Of a stretch of DNA of 64,000 bases, positions 20,135-29,400 are shown piece after piece; position 1 is the first letter of the stretch, and each line of letters opens with the position of its first letter. The notes under the pieces were generated by a model that worked only from the letters and a program-made list of their open reading frames with translations, was not told the origin of the DNA and did no database searches. The stretch lies in NCBI RefSeq assembly GCF_900445255.1, contig NZ_UAPU01000005.1:62001-126000 (forward strand). Reading direction: 5' to 3'. The position numbers and the translations under genes are program-made. The stretch comes from Anaerobiospirillum thomasii (lineage in GTDB: Bacteria > Pseudomonadota > Gammaproteobacteria > Enterobacterales > Succinivibrionaceae).

Positions 20135-20491
20135 AATGCGTACAGTAAATATCCGTATAAAAAATATATTTGATAAGCGTTCGGATTTAACGGACCAAAG
20201 TGCAAAAGTTAAGTAGAATTTTACTATCGAATCCTGTAAAACCAGATTAAAACGGAAAATTTTTTAAGGTTAAATTTTGACGGTTCTTGCAAGAGCATGA
20301 ATATAAACAGCTATTTTTACAAAAATCATTTATAATCAGCTTTAATAAGTAAGTGCTGATTTTTAAACGCACCTGTCACGCTTTATATGGCATAGCATAA
20401 GTTTTATTTTGTGCCTTGGATATTTATAGTTTATTATATTTGTATAGCGTGATACATGCATAAAGAATTTAATGATGATGGAGGATTGCTG

Positions 20492-21709
20492 ATGGCTTTG
20501 CGCAAAGCAGTTATTACTGGATATGGTATTGTGTCTAGTATTGGTGTTGGAAAAGACGCCGTACTTGACTCTCTTAAAAATGGCCGTTCTGGTATTGTAA
20601 GTGAGCCAGATTTTATCAAAATGGGAATGCGCTCACAGGTTGCCGGCCTGGTTGACCTTGATTTGCAGGAAGTTATCGAAAGACGTGATTTGCGTTTCAT
20701 GGGTGAGGCAGCAGCCTACTCCTATGTGGCCATGAAAGAGGCCATTGAGCATGCAGGTCTTGAGCAAAGCGATGTATCAAATGAAAGAACAGGTCTTATT
20801 GTAGGTTCAGGCGGTGGTTCCACCAAGACCACTGTAGGCTCTGCAGACATTCTGCGTGAAAAGGGTGTCAAGCGTATTGGCCCATATGCTGTAACCAAGA
20901 CCATGAGCTCAACTACATCAGCATGTCTTGCCACACCTTTTAAAATCAAGGGTGTGTCATACTCTGTAAGTTCAGCCTGTGCGACCTCAGCCCACTGTAT
21001 AGAGGTTGCATGTGATGAGATTGCCCTAGGTCGCCACGATATTATCTTTGCAGGCGGCGGTGAGGCAGCTGACTGGACCATTGCCTCATTATTTGATGCC
21101 ATGGGTGCCCTCTCAACAGGTTACAACGATACTCCGCAGAAGGCTTCAAGACCTTATGATGCAGATCGTGATGGCTTTGTCATCGGTGCCGGCGGCGGCA
21201 TTGTGGTTATTGAGTCAGAAGAGCATGCCAAGGCCCGCGGTGCCAATATTATTGCCGAGGTTGTAGGCTATGGCGCAAGCTCAGATGGTGCTGACATGGT
21301 GGCCCCATCAGGCGAGGGTGCTGTACGCTGCATGCGTCAGGCTTTAAGAGATATTGACGGTCCTATTGATTATATTAATACTCACGGCACATCTACTGTG
21401 CTTGGTGACAACAAGGAGCTTGAGGCCATACGTGAGGTCTTTGGTGACAAGTGCCCACCAATTTCATCAACAAAGTCAATGACAGGTCATGCCCTGGGTG
21501 CAGCCGGTGTCAACGAGGCTATCTACTGTCTGTTAATGATGCAGAACAACTTTATTGCCCCATCTATCAATGTTGACAGGCTTGATGATTTTGCCGCCAA
21601 TTTTGATATTGTAACTTCAAAACGTGATGTGGAGTTAAATACTGTTCTGTCCAACAGCTTTGGCTTTGGCGGAACCAATGCCAGTCTGATTTTAAGACGT
21701 TATGGATAA
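20492..21709 (+). CDS. fabB: 3-oxoacyl-ACP synthase I (FabB)
   Basis: Condenses malonyl-ACP with acyl-ACP; FabB is the elongation enzyme required for unsaturated fatty acids. The 405 residues carry the catalytic triad Cys in [11 protein letters not shown], His in [12 protein letters not shown], and His in [27 protein letters not shown] closes the protein. A frame runs 12 codons upstream, but GGAGG lies before the ATG at 20492, where homology starts ([12 protein letters not shown]). The family distinction from FabF rests on the SSACATS and [20 protein letters not shown] segments. It overlaps the next gene by 8 bp. Confidence 0.95.
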   Translation: MALRKAVITGYGIVSSIGVGKDAVLDSLKNGRSGIVSEPDFIKMGMRSQVAGLVDLDLQEVIERRDLRFMGEAAAYSYVAMKEAIEHAGLEQSDVSNERTGLIVGSGGGSTKTTVGSADILREKGVKRIGPYAVTKTMSSTTSACLATPFKIKGVSYSVSSACATSAHCIEVACDEIALGRHDIIFAGGGEAADWTIASLFDAMGALSTGYNDTPQKASRPYDADRDGFVIGAGGGIVVIESEEHAKARGANIIAEVVGYGASSDGADMVAPSGEGAVRCMRQALRDIDGPIDYINTHGTSTVLGDNKELEAIREVFGDKCPPISSTKSMTGHALGAAGVNEAIYCLLMMQNNFIAPSINVDRLDDFAANFDIVTSKRDVELNTVLSNSFGFGGTNASLILRRYG

Positions 21710-22430
21710 AAAGAAAAAAGCAAGGCTTGATAAGTGTGTTGCCCATGTATTTGATGTGACACGCAATCAGGCCTTTTCTCTTATTAAAAACGGCAGAGTC
21801 AGTGTAGATGATAAAATCATCTGTGATCCTGCCTTTAAAATTTCTTTAGAGCAAAAACTCTGCCTTGATGATGAATATGAAGCAGAAGTTGCAGAGGGTT
21901 TTGCCCCCCGTGTCTTTATGCTCAACAAGCCTAGTGACTATGTCTGTGCTGACAGAGATAAAAGACATCTTGTAGCTGTATCTTTGTTCAATGCCGAGCC
22001 GCGCTATGAGAGCCTGCACTGCGCAGGGCGCCTTGATATAGATACCACAGGCCTTTTAATTGTCAGCGATGATGGCAATCTTATTCATGAAATAACCTCG
22101 CCTAAAAAGGATATTCCAAAGGTTTATCTTGCTGTTACTGATGATGACATCCCACTCTCAGCCATCAAGGCTTTTGCCTCAGGGCTTAAGCATAAAGAAG
22201 AGTCACGCTGCTATAAAAGCGCCATTCTTGAGATTCTGGAGCCAAGATTAGGCCGTGTAACTGTAACAGAGGGACGATTTCATGAGGTTAAGCGTCTTTT
22301 TGAGTGTGTAGGACTTAATGTGCTTGAGTTAAAGCGTGTGGCTATTGGTGCACTAAGCCTTGATGAGGATCTTCAAGAGGGTGAATACCGCGCTCTTAGC
22401 GCCGAGGAAATTGAAAAGCTTTTTGCATAA
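21702..22430 (+). CDS. rsuA: RsuA-type rRNA pseudouridine synthase
   Basis: A 242-residue pseudouridine synthase with an N-terminal S4 RNA-binding domain ([30 protein letters not shown], residues 6-50). The catalytic domain has [20 protein letters not shown], where Asp of GRLD is the nucleophile, and [14 protein letters not shown]. In the RsuA/RluB/E/F group, overall length and the C-terminal arrangement favour RsuA (16S rRNA U516). I cannot exclude RluE, whose usual place between nudJ and icd is empty here. It overlaps fabB by 8 bp, implying coupled translation. Confidence 0.82.
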   Translation: MDKKKKARLDKCVAHVFDVTRNQAFSLIKNGRVSVDDKIICDPAFKISLEQKLCLDDEYEAEVAEGFAPRVFMLNKPSDYVCADRDKRHLVAVSLFNAEPRYESLHCAGRLDIDTTGLLIVSDDGNLIHEITSPKKDIPKVYLAVTDDDIPLSAIKAFASGLKHKEESRCYKSAILEILEPRLGRVTVTEGRFHEVKRLFECVGLNVLELKRVAIGALSLDEDLQEGEYRALSAEEIEKLFA

Positions 22431-22450
22431 AATCAAAATAGGGAGTAAAA

Positions 22451-23407
22451 ATGGAAAAGATTGTTGTTTTAGATGCTCTGGCCATTCCTGAGGCCTATCC
22501 TTTAAAAAGACCATCCTTTGAGCATGAGTGGGTTGAATATCCAAACTCAAAGTATGAGGATCTTGTATCACGCGCCTTAGATGCTACCATTGTAGCCACC
22601 TCAAAGTGCCGTCTTGACAGTCAGGTGCTTTCACAGCTGCCAAAGCTCAAGCATGTTGCAGTTATGGCCACAGGTTATAACAATGTAGATGTAGCCTACT
22701 GCAAGGAGCATGGCATTGCTGTAACCAATATTCAGGATTATAGCACTGAGTCTGTAGCCGAGCATACTATAACAATGATGCTTATGCTCTCACGCTCCAT
22801 GCTAAAGACCAAAGATACAATAGCCTCAGGTGCCTGGTCCAAATCCCCGATTTTCTTTATGATGCCAGGTCCAATTGTTGATCTTAAAGGTGCCACTTTA
22901 ACTGTAATTGGCGCAGGTGCTATTGGCAGCAGAATTATTGAGCTTGCCAAAGCTTTTGGCATGAATACTCTAAAGGCTGAAAGAAAGGGTGCTGCCAGTG
23001 TACGTGAGGGTTATACCGAGTTTGACAAGGCCATTGAAAGTGCCGATTTTATCTCTGTAAACTGCCCTCTTACAGCTGATACTGCAAACTTGATTGCAGC
23101 TGAGGATTTTGAGCGCGTCAAACGCAATCTTATTCTTGTCAACAATGCCAGAGGCGGTGTTGTCAATGAAGAGGATCTGGTTGAGGCTATACTCTCTGGC
23201 AAGATTGCAGGTGCTGCAAGTGATGTGGTTTCAGCAGAGCCACTGCCAGAAAATCACCCATACAATAAGATTTTAGGTAATGACAACTTTATCCTGACTC
23301 CACATCAGGGCTGGTGTTCGCATGCAAGTCTTGTAGTGCTGGTACAGCAGCTTGTGGACAATATGGAAGCTGTATATAACGGCAAAACATTAAGGCGTGT
23401 AGTTTAA
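22451..23407 (+). CDS. D-2-hydroxyacid dehydrogenase (HprA/glycerate dehydrogenase-like)
   Basis: A 318-residue NAD(P)-dependent dehydrogenase. The Rossmann motif is VIGAGAIGSRI at about residue 153. The catalytic trio is Arg in LVNNARGGVVNE, Glu in VSAEPLPENHP and His in LTPHQGWCSHAS, all in family spacing. The pattern YSTESVAEHTITMMLMLSR also fits. The length and the QGWCS after the active His fit hydroxypyruvate/glycerate dehydrogenases, but the substrate is inference. GGGAG precedes the ATG. The stop overlaps the cutC start by one base. Confidence 0.85.
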   Translation: MEKIVVLDALAIPEAYPLKRPSFEHEWVEYPNSKYEDLVSRALDATIVATSKCRLDSQVLSQLPKLKHVAVMATGYNNVDVAYCKEHGIAVTNIQDYSTESVAEHTITMMLMLSRSMLKTKDTIASGAWSKSPIFFMMPGPIVDLKGATLTVIGAGAIGSRIIELAKAFGMNTLKAERKGAASVREGYTEFDKAIESADFISVNCPLTADTANLIAAEDFERVKRNLILVNNARGGVVNEEDLVEAILSGKIAGAASDVVSAEPLPENHPYNKILGNDNFILTPHQGWCSHASLVVLVQQLVDNMEAVYNGKTLRRVV

Positions 23408-24156
23408 TGAGCTATACCTTTGAGATCTGCGCCAATGGCATTGACAGTGCTATCAATGCCATGCAGGCAGGAGCTGCACGTATTGAGCTGTGCTCTGATC
23501 TGGTTGAAGGTGGCATCACACCATCCTATGGCACTATAAAAAGAACAGTGGAGCTGGTCTCTTCATCTCTTGTGGTGCATGTGCTGATTCGTCCACGCGG
23601 TGGTGATTTTCTTTACAGTGAAGATGAAATTGCCATTATGTGTGATGATATAGCCACAGCCCGTGATCTTGGGGTTGACGGTGTGGTTATAGGAGCCCTT
23701 AAAGAGGATGGCAGTCTTGATGTCAAGGCCATGGAGCGCATGATAAAAAGCGCCTCTGATCTGTCTGTAACCTGTCATCGGGCCTTTGATATGTGCAAAG
23801 ATGCCTATGCTGCCATTGATGTGCTAAAGGATCTTGGTGTCAACAGAGTTTTAAGCTCAGGACAGAAGCCTAATGCACTTGAAGGTGCCATCAATCTTAA
23901 AAATTTTGCAGAGTATGCAGGCAGCTCTCTTGTCTTTATGGCAGGAGCCGGTATCAATAAAGGCAATATTGCCTTTATAAGAAACAGCTCAGGTTTAAAT
24001 GAATTTCATCTCTCTGGCAAAAGCAAAGTTCTATCTGCGATGAACTTTAAAAATGAGGAGCTGTCCATGTCTTCATCCCATGTGGTCATAGATGAATATG
24101 CAAGGGATGTAAGCTCGGTGCAGATTATAAAGGATGTAATGGGCGCTTTAAATTAA
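23407..24156 (+). CDS. cutC: CutC family protein
   Basis: A 249-residue TIM-barrel protein of the CutC family, historically linked to copper tolerance, with an uncertain biochemical role. Diagnostic segments are AGAARIELCSDLVEGGITPSYG near residue 21, VLIRPRGGDFLYS near 60, DGVVIGALKEDGSLD near 93, VTCHRAFDM near 123 and RVLSSGQKPNALEG near 145. Its ATG overlaps the TAA of the dehydrogenase gene, so translation is coupled and fabB to cutC may be one transcript. Confidence 0.93.
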   Translation: MSYTFEICANGIDSAINAMQAGAARIELCSDLVEGGITPSYGTIKRTVELVSSSLVVHVLIRPRGGDFLYSEDEIAIMCDDIATARDLGVDGVVIGALKEDGSLDVKAMERMIKSASDLSVTCHRAFDMCKDAYAAIDVLKDLGVNRVLSSGQKPNALEGAINLKNFAEYAGSSLVFMAGAGINKGNIAFIRNSSGLNEFHLSGKSKVLSAMNFKNEELSMSSSHVVIDEYARDVSSVQIIKDVMGALN

Positions 24157-24560
24157 GGTAGACATTTGTCATTATCTTTTAAATAAAGCTTTTTATGCCT
24201 AAGATACACATGATCCTTTGGTCCAACACCTACAGATATAAGGAGAGGGGCAATGAGATCATGTTTTTTAGGCTCAATATGACAGAGTAAGGCAGCCTTA
24301 TCTTAAGTCATTAGAGTCATTAACTATTACCGGCAGAAAATAGACAAGTATGGTTGTATCGTACTTGAGCTGCCAAGACCTCTACAGGTGTAAGATATAG
24401 AGCCTTCGCATCAAAAAACAGGGACAGGATTTATATTTTTCCAATACAACCTAATTGAATACTTAAGCATGCATATGCACAAGCTCTAAGAGTCCTACAA
24501 AGGATTACGATTTTTTTAGCATCCTACATGTTAATTAAAGCCTATATGTCAAACCTTACG
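24157..24560 (-). pseudogene. Degenerate coding remnant, family not recognised
   Basis: The minus strand contains two protein-like segments in different frames. One reads KAALLCHIEPKKHDLIAPLL, continues through VGVGPKDHVYLRHKK, and ends in a TAA at 24157. The other, upstream, reads FDAKALYLTPVEVLAAQV. They are joined by a frameshift and several stops (24300-24345). Codon-like composition over both suggests a decayed gene that converged on cutC. I do not know the parent family. Confidence 0.4.
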
Positions 24561-24755
24561 CGCTTGAAACAAATTAAAACTTATAGTGTAAGTGATAGGC
24601 TCCTATGATCTGGTTTTTAAAGCATAGACATCTGTATTCTAATTTATAAAGAATACTTGTATCATAGGAATATAGTACTGATATGGATGCACTAAAAGTC
24701 ATAAAAGTACAATACAAAGCACCACATATTTTTAGGAACATTAAAGGTTTTTATT
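24561..24755. other. Intergenic region before the ATPase/nuclease gene
   Basis: AT-rich; probably holds the promoter of the 24756 gene. Nothing else is seen. Confidence 0.4.
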
Positions 24756-26585
24756 ATGGACATAAATGACATGATATCTGTATTGCCAGGCTGTGAGAGC
24801 TTTGAAAAGCTTATTGAGTCTAATGCTTATTATGTAGATAAAACCTCATTCTTAAAAACACTCTTTTACAGTCCTAAAGGGGTGGAAAATGCCTTATTTA
24901 CAAGACCCCGTCGCTTTGGAAAAACTTTAAATATGTCCATGATAAAGGCCTTTTGTGAGCTTGACTATAAAAACCCAGGCGATACCACCTATCAGCAAAA
25001 GCTCTTTATAGACAATGGCCGTAATCTTGCTGTAGCTCAGGATGAGTACAAAGAGCTGCGTGATAAGGTTATGGGACAGCTGCCTGTTATCTATGTCTCC
25101 TTTAGAGGTGTTGAGGGCCTATGTTTTCATCATGCTGTTGATAAAATTATTACTAAGATAGCACTGCTGTATAAATATTTTCTGTTTCTTGCTGATAGTA
25201 AAAAAATTCCTCAGGCGCAAAAAGATCTTTTTTTAAGTATTTACAATTTTTGTTTCAAACACAAAGGTGAATTAAAAAATGATGCTTTGCTTGATAAGGC
25301 AATATCCTATTGTGGAACCTTCATACCAACACTAGCTGATATGCTCTATACAGAGTTTGGCAGACAAGTTTTAATCCTTATAGATGAGTATGATGTCCCA
25401 TTGCAAAAGGCTGTTGTAGCTGAGAAGCCTTACTATAATAAAATGCTTGGCATAATACGTGATATAAGTGTTAATACCTTTAAACAAGATCCTGATGCCT
25501 GGCTGTATAAGGGCATTATTACAGGCTGCTTAAAAATTGCCCATCAAAGTGTCTTTACTGATGCTAATAACTTTACCACCTTTAATATTAACTCTAAGCT
25601 CTATTCCTCGTTCTTTGGCTTTACACAGGATGAGACTGATAAAATTCTATGTGACTTTGGGGTAGAGTCAAAACGAGATGAGATTAAAAAGTGGTATAAC
25701 GGTTATAGATTTGGCCATGAGAATGTCTACTGCCCGTGGTCTTTAATGGAGTACTGTTTATCAGTAACTGATGGTAGCGAGGAGCCTGAGGCCTATTGGG
25801 TCAACACCTCTGGCAATGACATTATCACTCTGTACACAAAAAACTCAATTGAGGCTAAAAAGCAAGGTAATATTGATAAATTACAGGACTTAATGGATGG
25901 CAAATCAATTGACATAGAGCTATCTGAATTTACTGTTTATCCTGATATTAAAAGTGGTCTGAAATTTAATGCCTTTAGCACTATGCTGCTGCAGACAGGT
26001 TATGTTACCTTAGCTGATGACTCAGCACTAAGAGGCAATGTCAGAGTTAAAATACCAAATTATGAGGTAAGAAAGGCCTTTGAAAACAGGCTTGGTGTTT
26101 TATATTCAGAGGACGATGCAACCTGGAGTGCACAAGGTTATAATCTTTTAGATGCATTACTGTGTAATGATATTGCCAAGGCTCAGGATATTATCAATAC
26201 AGTATTAAAAACCTATATAAGCATTAGACATTCAGGTCATGAGCAATACTATCATGGTTTTATGCAGGGTCTTTTGATAGAGGCTGTAACCGATTGTGGT
26301 ATTACTATGTTAGATGAGAGTGAAAGTGGTCTTGGCTATAGCGATATCGTGCTTAAAGATTTTATGCACAAAAGAGCTGTAATTCTTGAGTTTAAGCGTG
26401 CCACAAATGAAGAACAATGTTATAAGGCGGCACAGCAGGCTACTGAGCAGATAATTGAAAAAAGATATGTAGATCTTTTTGATACGCAATATACACATGT
26501 ATATGGCATAGGCATTGGCTTTTGTAGAAAATACTGTGAGATAGCATCTTTGGGCAATATTGCAAAGCAGGGCAGATCTGAATAA
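24756..26585 (+). CDS. AAA-ATPase-like / PD-(D/E)XK nuclease family protein
   Basis: A 609-residue protein of the AAA-ATPase-like plus PDDEXK_9 family that is common in gut and rumen anaerobes. The N-terminus DINDMISVLPGCESFEKLIESNAYYVDKT is the family opening. RPRRFGKTLNMSM (about residue 51) is its Walker A variant and VLILIDEYDVPL (about 208) its Walker B. Near the C-terminus SDIVLKDF followed by AVILEFKRA gives the D and E-x-K of a nuclease-like site. The family's role is not established; proposals include mobile-element or DNA-processing functions. It stands alone between a gene remnant and a strong hairpin. Confidence 0.85.
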   Translation: MDINDMISVLPGCESFEKLIESNAYYVDKTSFLKTLFYSPKGVENALFTRPRRFGKTLNMSMIKAFCELDYKNPGDTTYQQKLFIDNGRNLAVAQDEYKELRDKVMGQLPVIYVSFRGVEGLCFHHAVDKIITKIALLYKYFLFLADSKKIPQAQKDLFLSIYNFCFKHKGELKNDALLDKAISYCGTFIPTLADMLYTEFGRQVLILIDEYDVPLQKAVVAEKPYYNKMLGIIRDISVNTFKQDPDAWLYKGIITGCLKIAHQSVFTDANNFTTFNINSKLYSSFFGFTQDETDKILCDFGVESKRDEIKKWYNGYRFGHENVYCPWSLMEYCLSVTDGSEEPEAYWVNTSGNDIITLYTKNSIEAKKQGNIDKLQDLMDGKSIDIELSEFTVYPDIKSGLKFNAFSTMLLQTGYVTLADDSALRGNVRVKIPNYEVRKAFENRLGVLYSEDDATWSAQGYNLLDALLCNDIAKAQDIINTVLKTYISIRHSGHEQYYHGFMQGLLIEAVTDCGITMLDESESGLGYSDIVLKDFMHKRAVILEFKRATNEEQCYKAAQQATEQIIEKRYVDLFDTQYTHVYGIGIGFCRKYCEIASLGNIAKQGRSE

Positions 26586-26691
26586 GAAGGGTGGTATGTA
26601 TGACAGTTATAAGGTGCCACAATATTATAACTTAAGCATAAGGTGATTTTAGTTATAATCTACAGAGTCTTTGGTATCTTACTTTATGATG

Positions 26692-26718
26692 CTGAGCACC
26701 GCACAATACGGTGCTCAG
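26692..26718. terminator. Strong hairpin between converging genes
   Basis: CTGAGCACCG and CGGTGCTCAG pair perfectly around a 7-base loop. It separates the ATPase/nuclease gene from the leftward ATP-grasp gene and probably terminates one or both, although T runs are weak. Confidence 0.6.
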
Positions 26719-26731
26719 AGTTTATGGGCAC

Positions 26732-27718
26732 TTAGCTTTTAAACACGCCAAAGTGCTGTTTGGAGAAGGCAACTCTCTGCTCAAGTGACATAGACTGTCT
26801 TTTTGGCAGAGCCTCAATAAGACGCAGGCGTGGCAGGAGGCCTGCATTGTTGGCTGTCTGAATGGCAAGACCAGGTCTTGCATTAAGCTCAAGCAGCATA
26901 GGGCCTTTATCTCGGTCAAGCACAATGTCAGTACCTATATAGCCAAGGCCTGACATGTTATAGCAGGAGGCTGCCAGGGATAAAACCTTATCCCAGTGCG
27001 GTACCTGCAGCTTGTAGAGATCTTTGTCAGTATCAGGATGGAATTCAATCACATCATTGTGCTGCACGGCACGCACAGCACGGCCTGTACCTATGCAGAT
27101 ACCCACACCTACAGCACCCTGATGCAGATTGGCCTTGCCATCTGAGGCTGCTGTTGACAGACGCATCATGGCCATTACAGGAAAGCCCTGAAAGACAATA
27201 ACACGGGTATCAGGTACACCCTCATAGCTATAGCCTGAGAATACCTGATCAAAGTGTATAAGATCCTCAATAAGGGCAATATCCTGCTTGCCTCCAAGTG
27301 AGAACAGACCTGCCAAAATATTGGATACATGACGGCGCAGATCATGGATATTTATCTCCTGACCTGAGGCCTTGGTAAAGTACTTGCCGTTACGGCCTGT
27401 AATAACCAGAATGCCCTTGCCGCCAGAGCCCTGTGCCGGCTTGATGCAGAACTCACTGTGATCGCCCAGGATCTCAAGAATATTCTGAGCATCAACCTGA
27501 TTTTTAACAGCTCCAAGCAAAGTAGGGGTGGTTACACCATGGGCAATAGCCATCTGCTTGGTCTTGAGCTTGTTGTCAACTAAAGGATAAAGCCTTCTTT
27601 TATTGTATCTGCCAATATAGCTTACATTACGCTGATTCATGCCCATAATGCCATATGAGAACAAATCAAGCGGATTGGCATAATTTTGCCTTATCCTGTC
27701 AATAAAGTTCAGGTTCAT
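26732..27718 (-). CDS. RimK-like ATP-grasp ligase (alpha-L-glutamate ligase-like)
   Basis: A 328-residue ATP-grasp enzyme, related to RimK, which adds glutamate to ribosomal protein S6. VIKPAQG-type binding is seen as EFCIKPAQGSGGKGILVI (about residue 92), and the metal-binding end as GPMLLELNARPGLAIQTAN (about 287). DTRVIVFQGFPVMAMMRL is the central strand. The acceptor is unknown. It is the last of three adjacent genes; the upstream membrane protein ends on the base before its first codon. The grouping with an inactive transglutaminase and a retropepsin-like protease occurs in other proteobacteria and suggests a peptide or protein modification and cleavage pathway at the envelope (inference). 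Confidence 0.82.
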   Translation of the reverse strand: MNLNFIDRIRQNYANPLDLFSYGIMGMNQRNVSYIGRYNKRRLYPLVDNKLKTKQMAIAHGVTTPTLLGAVKNQVDAQNILEILGDHSEFCIKPAQGSGGKGILVITGRNGKYFTKASGQEINIHDLRRHVSNILAGLFSLGGKQDIALIEDLIHFDQVFSGYSYEGVPDTRVIVFQGFPVMAMMRLSTAASDGKANLHQGAVGVGICIGTGRAVRAVQHNDVIEFHPDTDKDLYKLQVPHWDKVLSLAASCYNMSGLGYIGTDIVLDRDKGPMLLELNARPGLAIQTANNAGLLPRLRLIEALPKRQSMSLEQRVAFSKQHFGVFKS

Positions 27719-29389
27719 CTATTTGCCCTCTTGTTCAGAGCCTTTGTCCTCATCTTTTTTAGCAGCCTCTGACCATTTGGCCATAGTCTCATGAGGATTT
27801 GATTTTAACTGTGATCTTTCCTGCTTGAGTCTTACAGATTCACTGACAGTTTCATCACCGTTTAAATTGCCCTTCATCTGAGCTACAAGTGGCTTGAAGC
27901 GCTTGAGCTCGGTAAGTCTGAAGCCTGTGTAGTTACCCATGGTAAGAACCAGAGCTAAAATAACCAGCTGCAGACCCAGGAAGTTGAAGGTAATGTGCTG
28001 TATAAACAGGCTGTTCATGGCTAAGAAGGCACATACTGCCACAAAGAGAGAACCGCCACCTTGCTTGATAACTTCCTTGTAGCCTTCTTCCTCCCACAGA
28101 ATTGACATTCTCTCAATGGTCCATGACAGAATGATCATAGGGAAGAAGGTAACCTTGATACCCTCGGTAAGACCAATCTTATAGGTAATAAGAGAGATGG
28201 CACCGATAATGGCAATAACCGTGATAATCACAGCCGAGATTCTGGCAACAAGCAGGAGGTTTAAATGCGACAGCCACGATCTGACTACAAGACCGATACA
28301 GACAATAGAGACAAAGCCTATAAGACCTACAGTAAGTGAGGTCTGCAAGAAGGCCATGGCAATAAGCACAGGCATGAAGGTACCTGAGGTCTTGATACCG
28401 ATAATAACGCGCAGGAATACTACAATAAGCACACCAATTGGCAAAAGCAGAATGCCTTTGAACAGTGACTGCTCTTCAATTGGCAGTGTAGCAATGGAGA
28501 GGGAGACAATATCCTCGCCTGAGGCCTTTTCAGAGGCTGCCTTTAAAAGGCCGGCCTTTACAACAGGTACCTGATTTTCAATAATTGAGAATCTGACACG
28601 GCCGTTGCTGCCACCCTGAATATCTAAAAGTGAGCCTGAGTGATCAGTCCATATAAGCTGGTTTTCGCGTATGCCGCTGGCCCCTGACTTAGGATCAAAA
28701 ATCTCATAGTGGGTACCGTCAAAGACAGCCACACGTGAGGTTAAAATACGGTTGCGACGTCCATCTTCAAGATCAAGAACGCTTACTGTACGTGACGGGA
28801 TCTTGGCCAGATCAAGAATATGTACAAGCAGTGTGGCTCTGTCATATTTTGACATAAGCAGCTGTGCTATCTCCTTCTGACGGTCAAGCTCATTTATAAC
28901 CTGTACAGTAAAGGAGAAAGGATCGGATGACTTTTTGTGCGCAGCATCGGCAATCTCACCCATAGCAGTGGCATAAGGTTCAGCCTCAACGTTCTGAGAG
29001 AGCTCAGGCACTGTCATTGATGAGTTCTGGGCATCAGGATCGCGTAAAAACTCAGCTCTGTAATATAAAGTCTGCAGGCCTAATGGACTTCTTTTGGTCC
29101 ACTGCACATATGATTCATTATTTCTTTGAATATATGATGTGCCAAAGCCTACAGAGGCTGTAGTCTGTTTAAGCTGTGTAAAGCCCGGCTGAATGGCAGG
29201 CAGGGCAAAATCAACTTTTGCAGATGAATTGTTAGGCTCAAATTCAATTTTGGCCTCTACAGTCCATACCTGACGCTGAGAGCCTGGGAAGAAAGGCACC
29301 TCAAAGGTCAGATGCTGGTAGATCATAAGAAGTAGACCTACTAAAAATAAAATGGCTGTTACTACATAAAAAACGCCACGTGAAACCAT
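27719..29389 (-). CDS. Inactive-transglutaminase fused to 7-helix membrane protein
   Basis: A 556-residue inner-membrane protein. An N-terminal anchor (about 8-30) is followed by a periplasmic region with a transglutaminase-like fold at about 170-250 (LLVHILDLAKIPSRTVSVLDLEDG and YEIFDPKSG) that lacks an evident catalytic Cys. Seven membrane segments fill about 310-500 (LPIGVLIVVFLRVIIGIKTSGTF and following), then a charged tail. It is the middle gene of the module, 11 bp after the protease gene and directly abutting the ATP-grasp gene. I infer that it binds a peptide substrate rather than cross-links it. Confidence 0.8.
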   Translation of the reverse strand: MVSRGVFYVVTAILFLVGLLLMIYQHLTFEVPFFPGSQRQVWTVEAKIEFEPNNSSAKVDFALPAIQPGFTQLKQTTASVGFGTSYIQRNNESYVQWTKRSPLGLQTLYYRAEFLRDPDAQNSSMTVPELSQNVEAEPYATAMGEIADAAHKKSSDPFSFTVQVINELDRQKEIAQLLMSKYDRATLLVHILDLAKIPSRTVSVLDLEDGRRNRILTSRVAVFDGTHYEIFDPKSGASGIRENQLIWTDHSGSLLDIQGGSNGRVRFSIIENQVPVVKAGLLKAASEKASGEDIVSLSIATLPIEEQSLFKGILLLPIGVLIVVFLRVIIGIKTSGTFMPVLIAMAFLQTSLTVGLIGFVSIVCIGLVVRSWLSHLNLLLVARISAVIITVIAIIGAISLITYKIGLTEGIKVTFFPMIILSWTIERMSILWEEEGYKEVIKQGGGSLFVAVCAFLAMNSLFIQHITFNFLGLQLVILALVLTMGNYTGFRLTELKRFKPLVAQMKGNLNGDETVSESVRLKQERSQLKSNPHETMAKWSEAAKKDEDKGSEQEGK

Positions 29390-29400
29390 GTTCTACCTCT

